From Thermoactinospora rubra (GTDB lineage: Bacteria > Actinomycetota > Actinomycetes > Streptosporangiales > Streptosporangiaceae), in contig NZ_MSZZ01000011.1 of the NCBI RefSeq assembly GCF_002093975.1, forward strand, positions 1-64,000: a stretch of 64,000 nucleotides of DNA, given 5' to 3'. The first letter of the stretch is position 1. Every line of letters starts with the position of its first letter. Both the position numbers and the translations under genes were made by a program. Positions 15,889 through 24,446 of this stretch are shown piece by piece. Under the pieces are notes generated by a model. It made no database searches. It was not told where the DNA came from and saw nothing but the letters and a program-made list of their open reading frames with translations.

Positions 15889-16608
15889 TTACCGCCCCAG
15901 CGCTTCCTTCTGCAGCTCGGCCAGCCGGGCGCAGCCGGCCACGGCGAGGTCGAGCAGCCGGTCGAGGGTGCCGCGGTCGAACGGCACGCCCTCGGCCGTG
16001 CCCTGCACCTCGACGAACGTCCCCGAGCCCGTCATCACCACGTTCATGTCCGTCTGGGCCGCCACGTCCTCGACGTAGCACAGGTCCAGCATCGGCACCC
16101 CGTCGACGATTCCCACCGAGACGGCCGACACCGACTCCACCAGCGGGTCCCCCGGGCACAGCCGCTGCCCGCGCATCCATGCCACGGCGTCGGCCAGGGC
16201 GACGTAGGCGCCGGTGATCGCGGCCGTCCGCGTGCCGCCGTCGGCCTGCAGCACGTCGCAGTCGAGCACGATCGAGTTCTCCCCCAGCGCCTTGAGGTCG
16301 ACGCACGGCCGCAGCGAGCGGCCGATCAGCCGGGAGATCTCGTGGGTGCGCCCGCCGATCCGGCCCTTGACCGACTCGCGGTCGTTGCGGGTGTTGGTGG
16401 CGCGGGGCAGCATCGCGTACTCGGCCGTGACCCAGCCCAGGCCGCTGCCCTTGCGCCAGCGCGGCACGCTGTCGGTGACGGAGGCCGCGCACAGCACCTT
16501 GGTGCCGCCGAACTCCACCAGCACGGAACCCTCGGCGTGGGCCAGCCATCCGCGGGTGATGGTGATAGGGCGTAGCTGGTCGGGAGCGCGGCCATCCTGT
16601 CGAGACAT
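15889..16608 (-). CDS. rph: ribonuclease PH
   Basis: A 239-residue phosphorolytic 3'-5' exoribonuclease for tRNA 3'-end trimming. N-terminal RPITITRGW, the GSVLVEFGGTKVLCAA strand, the RATNTRNDRES segment and the GRTHEISRLIGRSLR motif are characteristic. The length is standard for the family. It is the first gene of the rph-rdgB unit. In related actinobacteria murI and the metallo-beta-lactamase gene sit immediately upstream; here an MFS gene on the opposite strand intervenes. Confidence 0.95.
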   Translation of the reverse strand: MSRQDGRAPDQLRPITITRGWLAHAEGSVLVEFGGTKVLCAASVTDSVPRWRKGSGLGWVTAEYAMLPRATNTRNDRESVKGRIGGRTHEISRLIGRSLRPCVDLKALGENSIVLDCDVLQADGGTRTAAITGAYVALADAVAWMRGQRLCPGDPLVESVSAVSVGIVDGVPMLDLCYVEDVAAQTDMNVVMTGSGTFVEVQGTAEGVPFDRGTLDRLLDLAVAGCARLAELQKEALGR

Positions 16609-16666
16609 GCAGAGAAGCCTATCTGTGGTCTTGACCGACCCGTACTCGCACAGGGATCCTTACACA

Positions 16667-17902
16667 ATGACAACGGGGGTGTTGCGGAACCCCGATTTCC
16701 GCCTCTTCCTGACCTCCCACATACTGAACGAGACAGGAGCCAACGTGGCGAGGGTGGCCCTGCCCCTCGTCGCCGTGTTGTCACTCCATGCCTCCCCCTT
16801 CGAGGTCGGGCTGCTCGCCGCCTTACAGAACGCGGCGAACCTGCTGATCGGCCTGCCCGCCGGCGTCTGGGTCGACCGCCTGCGCCGCCGCCGCGTCATG
16901 ATCGTCACCGACACGATCCGCTTCTTCCTGCTCGCCGCGATCCCGGTGCTGGCCCTCCAGCAGCTGCTGACCATGCCGATCCTGTACGGCATAGCGCTGC
17001 TGGCCGGCTGCGCCCAGGTCTTCAACGACGTCGCCGACCAGACCTACCTGCCCGGCCTGGTCAGCAGGGAGCAGCTCCCCGACGGCAACGCCAAGCTCCA
17101 GATAGTGCGGAGCGCGGGCTTCGGCGGCGGGCCCTCGGTCGGCGGCGCGATCGTCCAGCTCATCGGGGCGCCGCTGACGATGCTGGTGACGGCGCTGTCG
17201 GCGCTCGGCTCCGCTGTCGCGCTGTCGCGGATCAAGGCGCCCGACCCCCGGTCCGAGCGCGTGAGCCGGGGGCTCGTCCACGACGTCGTGGAGGGCGTGA
17301 CGTTCGTCTCCCGCGACCGCATCATGCGCATCAACCTGGTGGTAAACGCTTCCACCACGCTGTTCGTCAGCGGCGTCCTCGCGCTCGGCGTCCTGTTCCT
17401 GGCCGAGGACGTCGGGCTGGAGCCGGCCGTGATCGGCCTGGTGCTGGTCGGCGGCGGCATCGGCGGGGTGTCGTCGGGGATGCTGGCCAGGAGGCTGATC
17501 GACCGGTACGGCGTGGCCCGCGTCTCGTGGGTGCCGCTGCTGGTCACCTCGCCCTTCGCGCTCCTGCTGCCCATGACCCAGGCGGACTGGCGGGTCAGCT
17601 TCTACGTCATCACGTCCGCAGTGATCACCTTCGGCATGTCCCTGTTCGGCGTGGGCGCGCTCAGCTACCGCCAGAGCGTCACGCCCTCCCACCTGCTCGG
17701 CCGCGTCAACGCCGCCCACCAGTTCGTCACCTGGGGCATGGTGCCGCTGGGCGGGCTACTCGCCGGCCTGCTGGCCACCCATCTGACCGTCCGGGGCGCC
17801 CTGTGGGTGCTGATGACCGGCAAGGTGCTGTCCGCGCTGCCCATCCTGAAGTCGCCCATCGTGCGGATGCGCGACTTCGAGCTGGCTCAGGACAGGTCGT
17901 AG
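16667..17902 (+). CDS. MFS transporter inserted between rph and murI blocks
   Basis: A 411-residue major facilitator protein of the enterobactin-exporter/MFS_3 type, with about 12 hydrophobic segments. NPDFRLFLTSHILNETG at the start and GVWVDRLRRRRVMIVTD in the loop after helix 2 are typical. I start at the ATG at 16667. A longer reading from 16214 runs antisense through rph. It is oriented against all its neighbours, which form a conserved minus-strand block, so it looks like a lineage-specific insertion. Its last 16 bases overlap the convergent metallo-beta-lactamase gene. The substrate is unknown, probably a drug or siderophore. Confidence 0.88.
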   Translation: MTTGVLRNPDFRLFLTSHILNETGANVARVALPLVAVLSLHASPFEVGLLAALQNAANLLIGLPAGVWVDRLRRRRVMIVTDTIRFFLLAAIPVLALQQLLTMPILYGIALLAGCAQVFNDVADQTYLPGLVSREQLPDGNAKLQIVRSAGFGGGPSVGGAIVQLIGAPLTMLVTALSALGSAVALSRIKAPDPRSERVSRGLVHDVVEGVTFVSRDRIMRINLVVNASTTLFVSGVLALGVLFLAEDVGLEPAVIGLVLVGGGIGGVSSGMLARRLIDRYGVARVSWVPLLVTSPFALLLPMTQADWRVSFYVITSAVITFGMSLFGVGALSYRQSVTPSHLLGRVNAAHQFVTWGMVPLGGLLAGLLATHLTVRGALWVLMTGKVLSALPILKSPIVRMRDFELAQDRS

Positions 17903-18639
17903 ACGGCGCCGCTGCGGGCCAGCTCGACCGGTCCGGCGAAGCCGCCCCGCGAGGCGTCGTCGAGGATCCTGGCGTTGTCGTGCCAGGGCACCAGGTGGGT
18001 CAGCACGAGCCGGCCCACCCCGGCGCGCGCCGCGTGCTGGGCCGCCTGACGGCCCGACATGTGCAGGTCGGTCGGCAGGTCGGGCCTGTCCAGGAACGAG
18101 GCCTCGCACAGCATCAGGTCGGCGCCGTCGGCCAGCTTCACCAGCTCCTCCGACTCGCCGGTGTCGCCCGAGTACGCCAGGACGTGCCCGTCGTGGGAGA
18201 CGCGGAAGCCGTACGCCTCGACCGGGTGGTTGACCAGGCCCGCGGTGACCGTGAACGGGCCGGCCTGGAAGGTGCCGGGCGAGAGCCGGACGAAGTCGAA
18301 GGCGGTCTCCATGCCGGGCTCGTCCGGCATGCCGTAGGCCGCGGCGAGCCTGGCGGGCGCGTCGGCCGGGGCGAAGACGGGGATCCTCGGATACGGCGCG
18401 GCCGGGCCGTACGTCCTGGCCACGTGGTAGCCGCACATGTCCAGGCAGTGGTCGGCGTGCAGGTGGGTGAGGAAGACGGCGTCCACGTCGTACAGGCCGA
18501 TGTGGCGCTGGAGCGCGCCGAGCGAGCCGCTGCCGAAGTCGAGGAGCATGCGGTAGCCCTCGGCCTCCACCAGGTAGCACGACGCGGGGCTGTCCGGGCC
18601 CGGGAAGCTGCCCGAGCAGCCGACGATGGTCACCTTCAT
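17887..18639 (-). CDS. metallo-beta-lactamase-fold phosphodiesterase (Rv1339-like)
   Basis: A 250-residue MBL-fold hydrolase. The metal motif THLHADHCLD gives His59, His61, Asp63 and His64, with later ligands in NHPVEAYG, YSGDTGE and LTHLVPWHD. By position (directly after murI) and sequence it corresponds to M. tuberculosis Rv1339, reported as an atypical class II cyclic-AMP phosphodiesterase. RNase Z-like activity is the older family label. The ATG at 18639 overlaps the murI TGA (ATGA). A longer reading from 19014 is a shadow of murI. Confidence 0.85.
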   Translation of the reverse strand: MKVTIVGCSGSFPGPDSPASCYLVEAEGYRMLLDFGSGSLGALQRHIGLYDVDAVFLTHLHADHCLDMCGYHVARTYGPAAPYPRIPVFAPADAPARLAAAYGMPDEPGMETAFDFVRLSPGTFQAGPFTVTAGLVNHPVEAYGFRVSHDGHVLAYSGDTGESEELVKLADGADLMLCEASFLDRPDLPTDLHMSGRQAAQHAARAGVGRLVLTHLVPWHDNARILDDASRGGFAGPVELARSGAVYDLS

Positions 18640-19538
18640 GAGGGCCTCCCATTCACGGTCATACCCCCCGTGCTGATTGCCGAGCTCCGCTCGGGGAGCC
18701 CGTGACGGATGTCCTCGCTTGTGTCCTCGCTGCGCTGCGGATCCGTCACGGGAGCGAGCTCGACCGCCTCGATCTCCGGGCCCAGGAATCGCCGTCCCAG
18801 CTCGGCGAACAGGGTGGAGTCGCCGGTGGCGCGGAAGCGGTGACGGGGGGTGGCGTCGCCGCCGGCCGCCAGGCCGCGGTCGTGGAGGACCCGGTAGACG
18901 TCCTTGGCCGTCTCGTCGGCGCTGGAGACCAGCGTGACGCCGTCGCCCGCGACGTAGGAGATCGCGCCCGCGAGCAGCGGATAGTGCGTGCAGCCGAGGA
19001 TGAGCGTGTCGCACCCGGCCTCCTGGATGGGCGTGAGGTAGCCGCGCAGGATCTCGATCAGCTCCTCGCTCATCGTCTCCCCGCGCTCGACGTACTCCAC
19101 CAGGCGCGGGGCGGCCACGCCGGTGAGCTGGACGTCGGGGGCGGCGGCGAAGGCGTCGTGGTAGGCCATCGACTCGATCGTGGCGCGGGTGGCCAGGACG
19201 CCGACCCGGCCGTTGCGGGTGGCGCGCACCGCGCGGCGCGCGGCGGGCTGGATGACCTCGACGACCGGCACGTCGTAGCGCTCGCGGGCGTCGCGCAGGA
19301 CCGCCGAGCTGGCCGTGTTGCAGGCGATCACGAGCAGCTTGACGCCGCTGTCGACCAGGTGGTCCATCACCTCCAAGGCGTAGGCGCGGACCTCGGCGAT
19401 GCGTTTGGGCCCGTACGGCTGGCGTGCGGTGTCCGCCACGTAGGTGACGGACTCGCAGGGCAGCTGGTCGATGATCGCCCGGGCGACCGTCAGCCCGCCC
19501 ACCCCACTGTCGAAGATTCCGATGCTCGCGTCCTGCAC
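18636..19538 (-). CDS. murI: glutamate racemase
   Basis: A 300-residue cofactor-independent racemase making D-glutamate for peptidoglycan. FDSGVGGLTVAR carries the catalytic Asp/Ser. The two catalytic cysteines are Cys73 (VIACNTAS) and Cys183 (LGCTHYP). The C-terminal 35 residues, after LAPVTDP, are longer than needed for the fold and look disordered. Its GTG start at 19538 is preceded by TACCCT plus seven bases, so the mRNA may be leaderless. It is coupled to the metallo-beta-lactamase gene by an ATGA overlap. Confidence 0.95.
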   Translation of the reverse strand: MQDASIGIFDSGVGGLTVARAIIDQLPCESVTYVADTARQPYGPKRIAEVRAYALEVMDHLVDSGVKLLVIACNTASSAVLRDARERYDVPVVEVIQPAARRAVRATRNGRVGVLATRATIESMAYHDAFAAAPDVQLTGVAAPRLVEYVERGETMSEELIEILRGYLTPIQEAGCDTLILGCTHYPLLAGAISYVAGDGVTLVSSADETAKDVYRVLHDRGLAAGGDATPRHRFRATGDSTLFAELGRRFLGPEIEAVELAPVTDPQRSEDTSEDIRHGLPERSSAISTGGMTVNGRPS

Positions 19539-19545
19539 AGCTCAG

Positions 19546-19551
19546 AGGGTA
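19546..19551 (-). promoter_or_regulatory. -10 box of a probable leaderless murI promoter
   Basis: On the minus strand TACCCT (TANNNT type) is followed by seven bases, CTGAGCT, and then the murI GTG. No ribosome binding site is present, which fits a leaderless transcript starting at the GTG. Confidence 0.4.
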
Positions 19552-19600
19552 GGGCAGGCGCGCACCTCGATCAGCGTAAGAATCCTCATAGTGCTATGCG

Positions 19601-20395
19601 TCACCCACGCCCCACGCGAGCCAGCTGGCGCGACTGGGCCACCAGCTTGCCCTCCGAGTCCCACACCTCCACCTCCTCGTCGAACCACCCGTCGGCCACC
19701 AGGCGGCCGCTGCCGTACAGGGTGAGCCAGCCGGGCGCGGGCAGGGCGCGCAGGTGCCAGGTGAGGTCGACCGTGGGGGCCCAGCCGCGCGCGCCCGCCG
19801 AGAACACCACGGGCGGCAGCGCGTCGACCGCCAGCGCGAGGACGAACGGGTCGGGGTCCTGCGGCTCGGCCATCCGGAAGTACGCGCGGCTCTCCGGCCG
19901 CCCGGTGGGCTCGCCGGTCAGCCAGCCGATGGTGGGCGGGTCGAAGAAGAGCTCCATCTGGGCGTTCAGCGTCATGCCCGACTCCGGCTTGGGGTCGGGC
20001 AGCCTGCGGCACCGCTCCAGCGGCGGCATGGCCAGCGGCGGGCGGCCGGAGTACGACACGCTGGAGGCGGTCGGCAGGGTGGCCGTGGTGACCAGGGCCT
20101 CCAGGTGGGCGACGCCGTCCCTGACCAGGGTGGCCCGGGTGAAGGCAGCGGTCCTGCCGGCTTTGAGCTGCTCCACGTGGACCCGGGCCGGGCCCGGGGC
20201 GGGGGCCTTGAGGAACTGCACCGTGGTGCTCACCGGGTGCTCGTGCGGCGAGGCGTCCACGACCGCCCGCAGCAGCACGGCCATGAGGTAGCCGCCGTTG
20301 AGCGGCCCGCCGATGGCGTAACCGGGATCGAGGCACACGTCGTAGGTGGTCTCGTCGACCCTGATCGCCTGCGTCGCCTCGTCGAACTTCGTCAT
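19601..20395 (-). CDS. acyl-CoA thioesterase (double hot-dog, TesB-like)
   Basis: A 264-residue protein with two hot-dog-like halves. The first contains IGGPLNGGYLMAVLLRAV and the VSTTVQFLKAPAPG strand. The second contains GWAPTVDLTWHLRALPAPGW and the terminal WDSEGKLVAQSRQLA, a common thioesterase ending. It belongs to the thioesterase-like superfamily seen in acyl-CoA and polyketide metabolism. The substrate is unknown. It occupies the interval where related genomes keep a rhomboid protease gene between cysM and murI. Confidence 0.85.
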   Translation of the reverse strand: MTKFDEATQAIRVDETTYDVCLDPGYAIGGPLNGGYLMAVLLRAVVDASPHEHPVSTTVQFLKAPAPGPARVHVEQLKAGRTAAFTRATLVRDGVAHLEALVTTATLPTASSVSYSGRPPLAMPPLERCRRLPDPKPESGMTLNAQMELFFDPPTIGWLTGEPTGRPESRAYFRMAEPQDPDPFVLALAVDALPPVVFSAGARGWAPTVDLTWHLRALPAPGWLTLYGSGRLVADGWFDEEVEVWDSEGKLVAQSRQLARVGRG

Positions 20396-20726
20396 TCACG
20401 CACTCCCGAATTATGTTCTAGTAAAGACATACTCTACGGCATCGGGTCATCAACCTGTCTACCTGCGTAAACGTGACACAGTCTGGATCACGACGGGGGT
20501 TTCCGAGCTCAGAGGTCAGTCGGTCTGGGACGCGCACGGGGTCTGGGCCGGCCACGTCGTGGACGTGCGGGTGATCAGGAGCCGGGACACCGGCGTGCGC
20601 TGCCACACGGTGATGGGCCTGCCGGTGTCCGCGGGCTGCACCTTCGTGCCCTGGGAGAGCGTGGAGGACTACGGCTCGGGCGAGGTCCACCTCAAGGCCG
20701 CGCGCAAGCAATTGCCTCGTGTCTAG
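20346..20726 (+). CDS. PRC-barrel-like small protein with uncertain start
   Basis: The conserved part, from about 20505, reads SELRGQSVWDAHGVWAGHVVDVRVI and ends in KQLPRV, matching PRC-barrel proteins of roughly 75-90 residues. No ATG, GTG or TTG lies in frame between the thioesterase start and this region. The only canonical in-frame start is a GTG at 20346, inside the divergent thioesterase gene, which would add a 50-residue non-conserved leader. Real initiation may use a rare codon such as the CTG in TACCTGCGT near 20463, or the leader may be genuine. The end at 20726 is secure. Confidence 0.55.
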   Translation: MVSSTLIACVASSNFVIHALPNYVLVKTYSTASGHQPVYLRKRDTVWITTGVSELRGQSVWDAHGVWAGHVVDVRVIRSRDTGVRCHTVMGLPVSAGCTFVPWESVEDYGSGEVHLKAARKQLPRV

Positions 20727-20800
20727 CCGGTTGCAAGCCTGAGTAAAGCAACATCAGATAGCTTCTGTGTGGTCTAAAAGTCCACATTGTGAGTTGAGTG

Positions 20801-22648
20801 ATGTCTGCGAATTACCCCCCTGGCGGCGCTCAAGGCGGCCAGGACCCCACCGTGCGTTACCGCTGGAACGAGGGGCAGCAGCCCGAGAACCCTCCGACGA
20901 TGCCACTCCAGGGCGGCCAGCCGTACCCCTCCCAGCCACAATCCGGACCCTACGGCCAGCCGCAGTACGGCCAGCAGCCTGACTACGGGCAGCAGCCCGG
21001 CTATGGGCAGCAGCCGCAGTACGGCCAGCAGCCCGGCTACGGCCAGCAACCGCAGTACGGCCAGCAACCGCAATACGGGCAGCCGCAGTACGACCAGGCC
21101 GGTCAGTACGGCCAGCAGGGCTACCAGCAGCAGGGCTACCAGCAGGGTTACCAGCAACAGCAGCAGGGCTGGCAGCAGGAGCCGGTCGACTTCGGCGCGC
21201 CCGCCGCGCCTCCCGGCAGGAAGGGCGGCAAGGGCTGGATCATCGCGATCGCCGCGGCGCTGGCCGTGGTGCTGTTCGGCGGCGGCGCCTACGCGCTGGT
21301 GGCCAGCGGCGTGCTCGGCACCGGCACCCAGCCGCACGAGGTCCTGCCCGGCAACACGGTCGGCTACCTGCGCCTGGACCTCAACCCCGACGCCGGGCAG
21401 AAGGCCGCCCTGCTGGCGCTGAGCAACAAGTTCACCGTCACCAAGGGCAAGGTCGGCGAGGACCCGCGCAAGTCGCTGTTCGACGCCATGAAGGCGGAGT
21501 CGGAGGACCTCAAGGACGTCGACTACGCCAAGGACGTCGAGCCGTGGCTCGGCGACCGGCTCGGCATGGCGGTCATCCCCGGCGCCACCCCCGACCAGCC
21601 CGGCTTCGCGGTGGCGGTCGAGGTCAAGGACGAGGAGCAGGCCAAGGCCGGCATCGCCAAGCTGATGAAGGAGGAGAAGTACGGCCTGGCCTTCCGCGAC
21701 GGCTACGCCATCCTGAGCGACACCTCCGAGAACGCCGCCAAGTACGCCACCGGCCCCACCCTGGCCGAGAACGCCGCGTTCGGCGAGGACTTCGCCAGCC
21801 TCGACGGCGAGGGGATCATGTCCTTCTGGGCCGACCTGGGCAAGATCGTGTCGATGGCCAAGGACCAGCTGACGCCCGAGCAGCAGGCCCAGATCGACAA
21901 GATCAAGAACGCCCGGTTCGTCGGCGCCCTGCGCTTCGACTCCGCCTTCGCCGAGCTGACCGGCCGCCTGCGCGGCGCCGAGCAGCTGACCGAGGGCGAG
22001 CTGGCCGGCGCCGACCTGTCCAAGCTGCCCGCCAGCACGGCGGGGGCGCTGTCGATCTCCGGCCTCGACCAGGCGATCACCAAGGCCTGGGCCGACCTGG
22101 AGAAGTCCATGGGCATGGGCGGTCCCGAGGTGCAGCAGTTCGTCGAGCAGATGAAGCAGCAGGCCGGTATCGCCATCCCCGGCGACCTGGCCACCCTGCT
22201 CGGCAAGAACCTGACCCTCGCGGTCGACTCCGAGGGCCTCGACGGCGACCAGCCCAAGATCGGCGTGAAGCTGCAGACCGACCCGGCCAAGGCGCAGGCG
22301 CTGATCGACAAGATCATGCAGTCCTTCTCCAGCAGCGGCCAGCCGGCCCCGCAGATCGCCAAGGTGCCGGGCGACGGCGTGCTGACGCTCGCCACGAGCG
22401 AGGACTACGCCAAGAAGCTCAACGAGGAGGGCGCGCTGGGCGACAGCGAGACCTTCACCACGGCGATCCCGGACGCGGGCAACGCCAACTTCGCGCTCTT
22501 CGTCGACCTCGACAAGATCGAGAAGTTCTACCTGCCGAACATGCAGGGCGACGAGAAGGCCAACGTCCAGGTGCTGCGCGCGGTCGGCCTCAGCGGCACC
22601 CAGACGGCCGGGGAGGCGTCCTTCTCGCTGCGGGTGCTGTTCAACTGA
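20801..22648 (+). CDS. DUF3352 protein with a Tyr/Gly/Gln-rich N-terminal tail
   Basis: A 615-residue membrane protein. Residues 1-140 are a disordered cytosolic tail with many YGQQP and YQQQG repeats. One membrane helix follows (IIAIAAALAVVLFGGGAYAL, about 150-170), then a large extracytoplasmic DUF3352 domain beginning LPGNTVGYLRLDL and ending in ASFSLRVLFN. GTG 20798 directly precedes the ATG at 20801 and either could start it. The function of the family is unknown. The topology suggests a surface-exposed domain tethered by a low-complexity intracellular tail. A hairpin terminator follows. Confidence 0.85.
   Translation: MSANYPPGGAQGGQDPTVRYRWNEGQQPENPPTMPLQGGQPYPSQPQSGPYGQPQYGQQPDYGQQPGYGQQPQYGQQPGYGQQPQYGQQPQYGQPQYDQAGQYGQQGYQQQGYQQGYQQQQQGWQQEPVDFGAPAAPPGRKGGKGWIIAIAAALAVVLFGGGAYALVASGVLGTGTQPHEVLPGNTVGYLRLDLNPDAGQKAALLALSNKFTVTKGKVGEDPRKSLFDAMKAESEDLKDVDYAKDVEPWLGDRLGMAVIPGATPDQPGFAVAVEVKDEEQAKAGIAKLMKEEKYGLAFRDGYAILSDTSENAAKYATGPTLAENAAFGEDFASLDGEGIMSFWADLGKIVSMAKDQLTPEQQAQIDKIKNARFVGALRFDSAFAELTGRLRGAEQLTEGELAGADLSKLPASTAGALSISGLDQAITKAWADLEKSMGMGGPEVQQFVEQMKQQAGIAIPGDLATLLGKNLTLAVDSEGLDGDQPKIGVKLQTDPAKAQALIDKIMQSFSSSGQPAPQIAKVPGDGVLTLATSEDYAKKLNEEGALGDSETFTTAIPDAGNANFALFVDLDKIEKFYLPNMQGDEKANVQVLRAVGLSGTQTAGEASFSLRVLFN
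20942..21178 (+). repeat. YGQQP-coding tandem repeat tract
   Basis: Imperfect 12-24-base units built around TACGGCCAGCAGCC repeat about fifteen times in frame. They give YGQQP, QYGQQ and later YQQQG motifs in the DUF3352 protein. Such tracts can vary in copy number between strains. Confidence 0.7.
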
Positions 22649-22701
22649 CAAGACCGTTGTCCTGACGGCGCCGTTCACCCGGACGGCGTGGAGAGCGGGC
22701 A

Positions 22702-22739
22702 GGCGGCCGTCCCCGTCCAGGGGGCGGCCGCCCTCGTTT
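22702..22739 (+). terminator. GC-rich hairpin with short T tract after the DUF3352 gene
   Basis: GGCGGCCGTCCCC (22702-22714) pairs with GGGGGCGGCCGCC (22720-22732) through one G-U, around a five-base loop, followed by CTCGTTTC. It lies about 55 bases after the DUF3352 stop. Confidence 0.6.
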
Positions 22740-22820
22740 CGGTCAAGCCTCAGGTTTATGACTGTCTGTAACCGATCACAACTTGGTGTGGTCGCTGCGG
22801 GACGGGAAAGGCCGGGCGCA

Positions 22821-23483
22821 ATGGTGAGGATCGGGTACTTCAAGGGGTGGAACGGGTTCGCCCCGGTCGACGTGCTCGCCGCCGAGTGGTCGGTGCTCTC
22901 GGTGGAGATCCTGGTCGCGTGCCTGGCCGAACGGGTGCGCCTGCTCGTCGACGCCGCCGGGACGCCGCGGGCCCGGTGCGCGGAGATCGTCAAGCAGCTC
23001 GGCGGGCGCGCCGCCTACGTGCTGGACGGCCCCGCCCGCGCCCGCACCCTGGCGATCGCCCTGCACCGCGGCGTCGACGTCGTCGTCACCGGACCCGTCG
23101 ATGAGGCGGCGCCCCTGGCCGCGGGCATGTGGCACCACGGGTGGACCCGCTCGGACCTGCGGGCGCTGGCCGGCGCCGCGGTAGCCGGGCTGGTGCTGGC
23201 CGAGAGCCGCGAGCCGCGCGTCGTCGAGCTCCACCGCGACGGCCGCGCCGTGGTCACCAAGCCGCCGGGCGCGCCCGGCGACGTCCTGGCCGAGACCCTG
23301 GGCGCCTGCCTGACCGGCGCCTACCGGACGCCCGACGTCGAGGTGGACCTGGCCGCGGTGGCCGTCCGCCAGGAGTCGCCGGACCGGGTCGCGCTGGTCC
23401 CGCCGCCCGGCCGCCGCCCGCCGTACCGGGAGGAGGCCCAGAACCTCATCCTCGACGGGATCGCCCACGAGATCGTCCTGTGA
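22821..23483 (+). CDS. hypothetical protein
   Basis: About 220 residues from the ATG at 22821 (MVRIGYFKGWNG). An upstream ATG at 22758 would add 21 residues of weaker coding character. I do not recognise the family. The protein alternates short hydrophobic strands and helices (LRALAGAAVAGLVLAES, AAYVLDGPARARTLAIALHRGVDVVV quoted in part) like an alpha/beta Rossmann-type fold. It has no signal peptide and no membrane helix. It is convergent with cysM (stops 13 bases apart) and follows the DUF3352 terminator, so it is probably monocistronic. Confidence 0.6.
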   Translation: MVRIGYFKGWNGFAPVDVLAAEWSVLSVEILVACLAERVRLLVDAAGTPRARCAEIVKQLGGRAAYVLDGPARARTLAIALHRGVDVVVTGPVDEAAPLAAGMWHHGWTRSDLRALAGAAVAGLVLAESREPRVVELHRDGRAVVTKPPGAPGDVLAETLGACLTGAYRTPDVEVDLAAVAVRQESPDRVALVPPPGRRPPYREEAQNLILDGIAHEIVL

Positions 23484-23496
23484 GCCCGTGGGCGGC

Positions 23497-24444
23497 TCAG
23501 GCCCAGAGCTGGCCCTCCAGGCGCTCCTCGGCCTCGTCCAGGGTGCCCTCGTAGGCGCCGGTCGACAGGTACTTCCACCCGCCGTCGGCCACGACGAACA
23601 CCACGTCGGCCCGCTGCCCAGCCTTGACGGCCTTGGCCGCCACGCCCAGCGCCGCGTGCAACGCCGCGCCCGTCGAGATCCCGGCGAAGATGCCCTCGGC
23701 GGCCAGCAGCTCTCTGGTACGGCGCAGCGCATCCGCCGAGCCGACCGAGAAGCGCGTGGTCAGCACCGACTCGTCGTACAGCTCGGGGATGAAGCCCTCG
23801 TCCACGTTGCGCAGGCCGTACACCAGCTCGCCGTAACGCGGCTCGGCGGCCACGATCTGCACGCCGGGGACCCGCTCCCGCAGGAAGCGGCCGACGCCCA
23901 TGAGCGTGCCGGTGGTGCCGAGCCCCGCGACGAAGTGGGTCACGGTGGGCAGGTCCTCGAGGATCTCCGGACCGGTGGTCTCGTAGTGGGAGCGCCAGTT
24001 GGCCGGGTTGCCGTACTGGTAGAGCATCACCCAGTCGGGGTGCTGCGCGGCCAGCTCCTTGGCCACCCGCACGGCCTCGTTGGAGCCGCCCGCCGCGGGG
24101 CTGGAGATGATCTCCGCGCCCCACATGCGCAGCAGCTGGCGCCGCTCCTCGGAGGTGTTCTCCGGCATCACGCAGATCAGCCGGTAGCCCTTGAGCTTGG
24201 CCGACATGGCCAGCGAGATGCCGGTGTTGCCGCTGGTGGGCTCCAGGATGGTGCAGCCGGGGCTGAGCAGGCCGTCCTTCTCGGCCTGCTCGATCATCCA
24301 GAGCGCGGGCCTGTCCTTGATCGACCCGGTCGGGTTGCGGTCCTCCAGCTTGGCCCAGATCCGGACGTTCTGGGACGGCGAGAGCCTGGGCAGGCCGACG
24401 AGGGGCGTGCGACCGACCGAGTCGATCAGCGAGTCGAAGCGCAT
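23497..24444 (-). CDS. cysM: CysO-dependent cysteine synthase CysM
   Basis: A 315-residue fold-type II PLP enzyme that makes cysteine from O-phosphoserine and thiocarboxylated CysO. NPTGSIKDR contains the PLP lysine (Lys43), TSGNTGIS the substrate loop and GLGTTGTLMG the phosphate-binding loop. The C-terminus (ADGGWKYLSTGAYEGTLDEAEE, in part) resembles M. tuberculosis CysM rather than CysK. The ATG is two bases after the cysO TAG, so the two are co-translated. That context supports the CysO-dependent assignment over plain O-acetylserine sulfhydrylase. Confidence 0.93.
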   Translation of the reverse strand: MRFDSLIDSVGRTPLVGLPRLSPSQNVRIWAKLEDRNPTGSIKDRPALWMIEQAEKDGLLSPGCTILEPTSGNTGISLAMSAKLKGYRLICVMPENTSEERRQLLRMWGAEIISSPAAGGSNEAVRVAKELAAQHPDWVMLYQYGNPANWRSHYETTGPEILEDLPTVTHFVAGLGTTGTLMGVGRFLRERVPGVQIVAAEPRYGELVYGLRNVDEGFIPELYDESVLTTRFSVGSADALRRTRELLAAEGIFAGISTGAALHAALGVAAKAVKAGQRADVVFVVADGGWKYLSTGAYEGTLDEAEERLEGQLWA

Positions 24445-24446
24445 GG

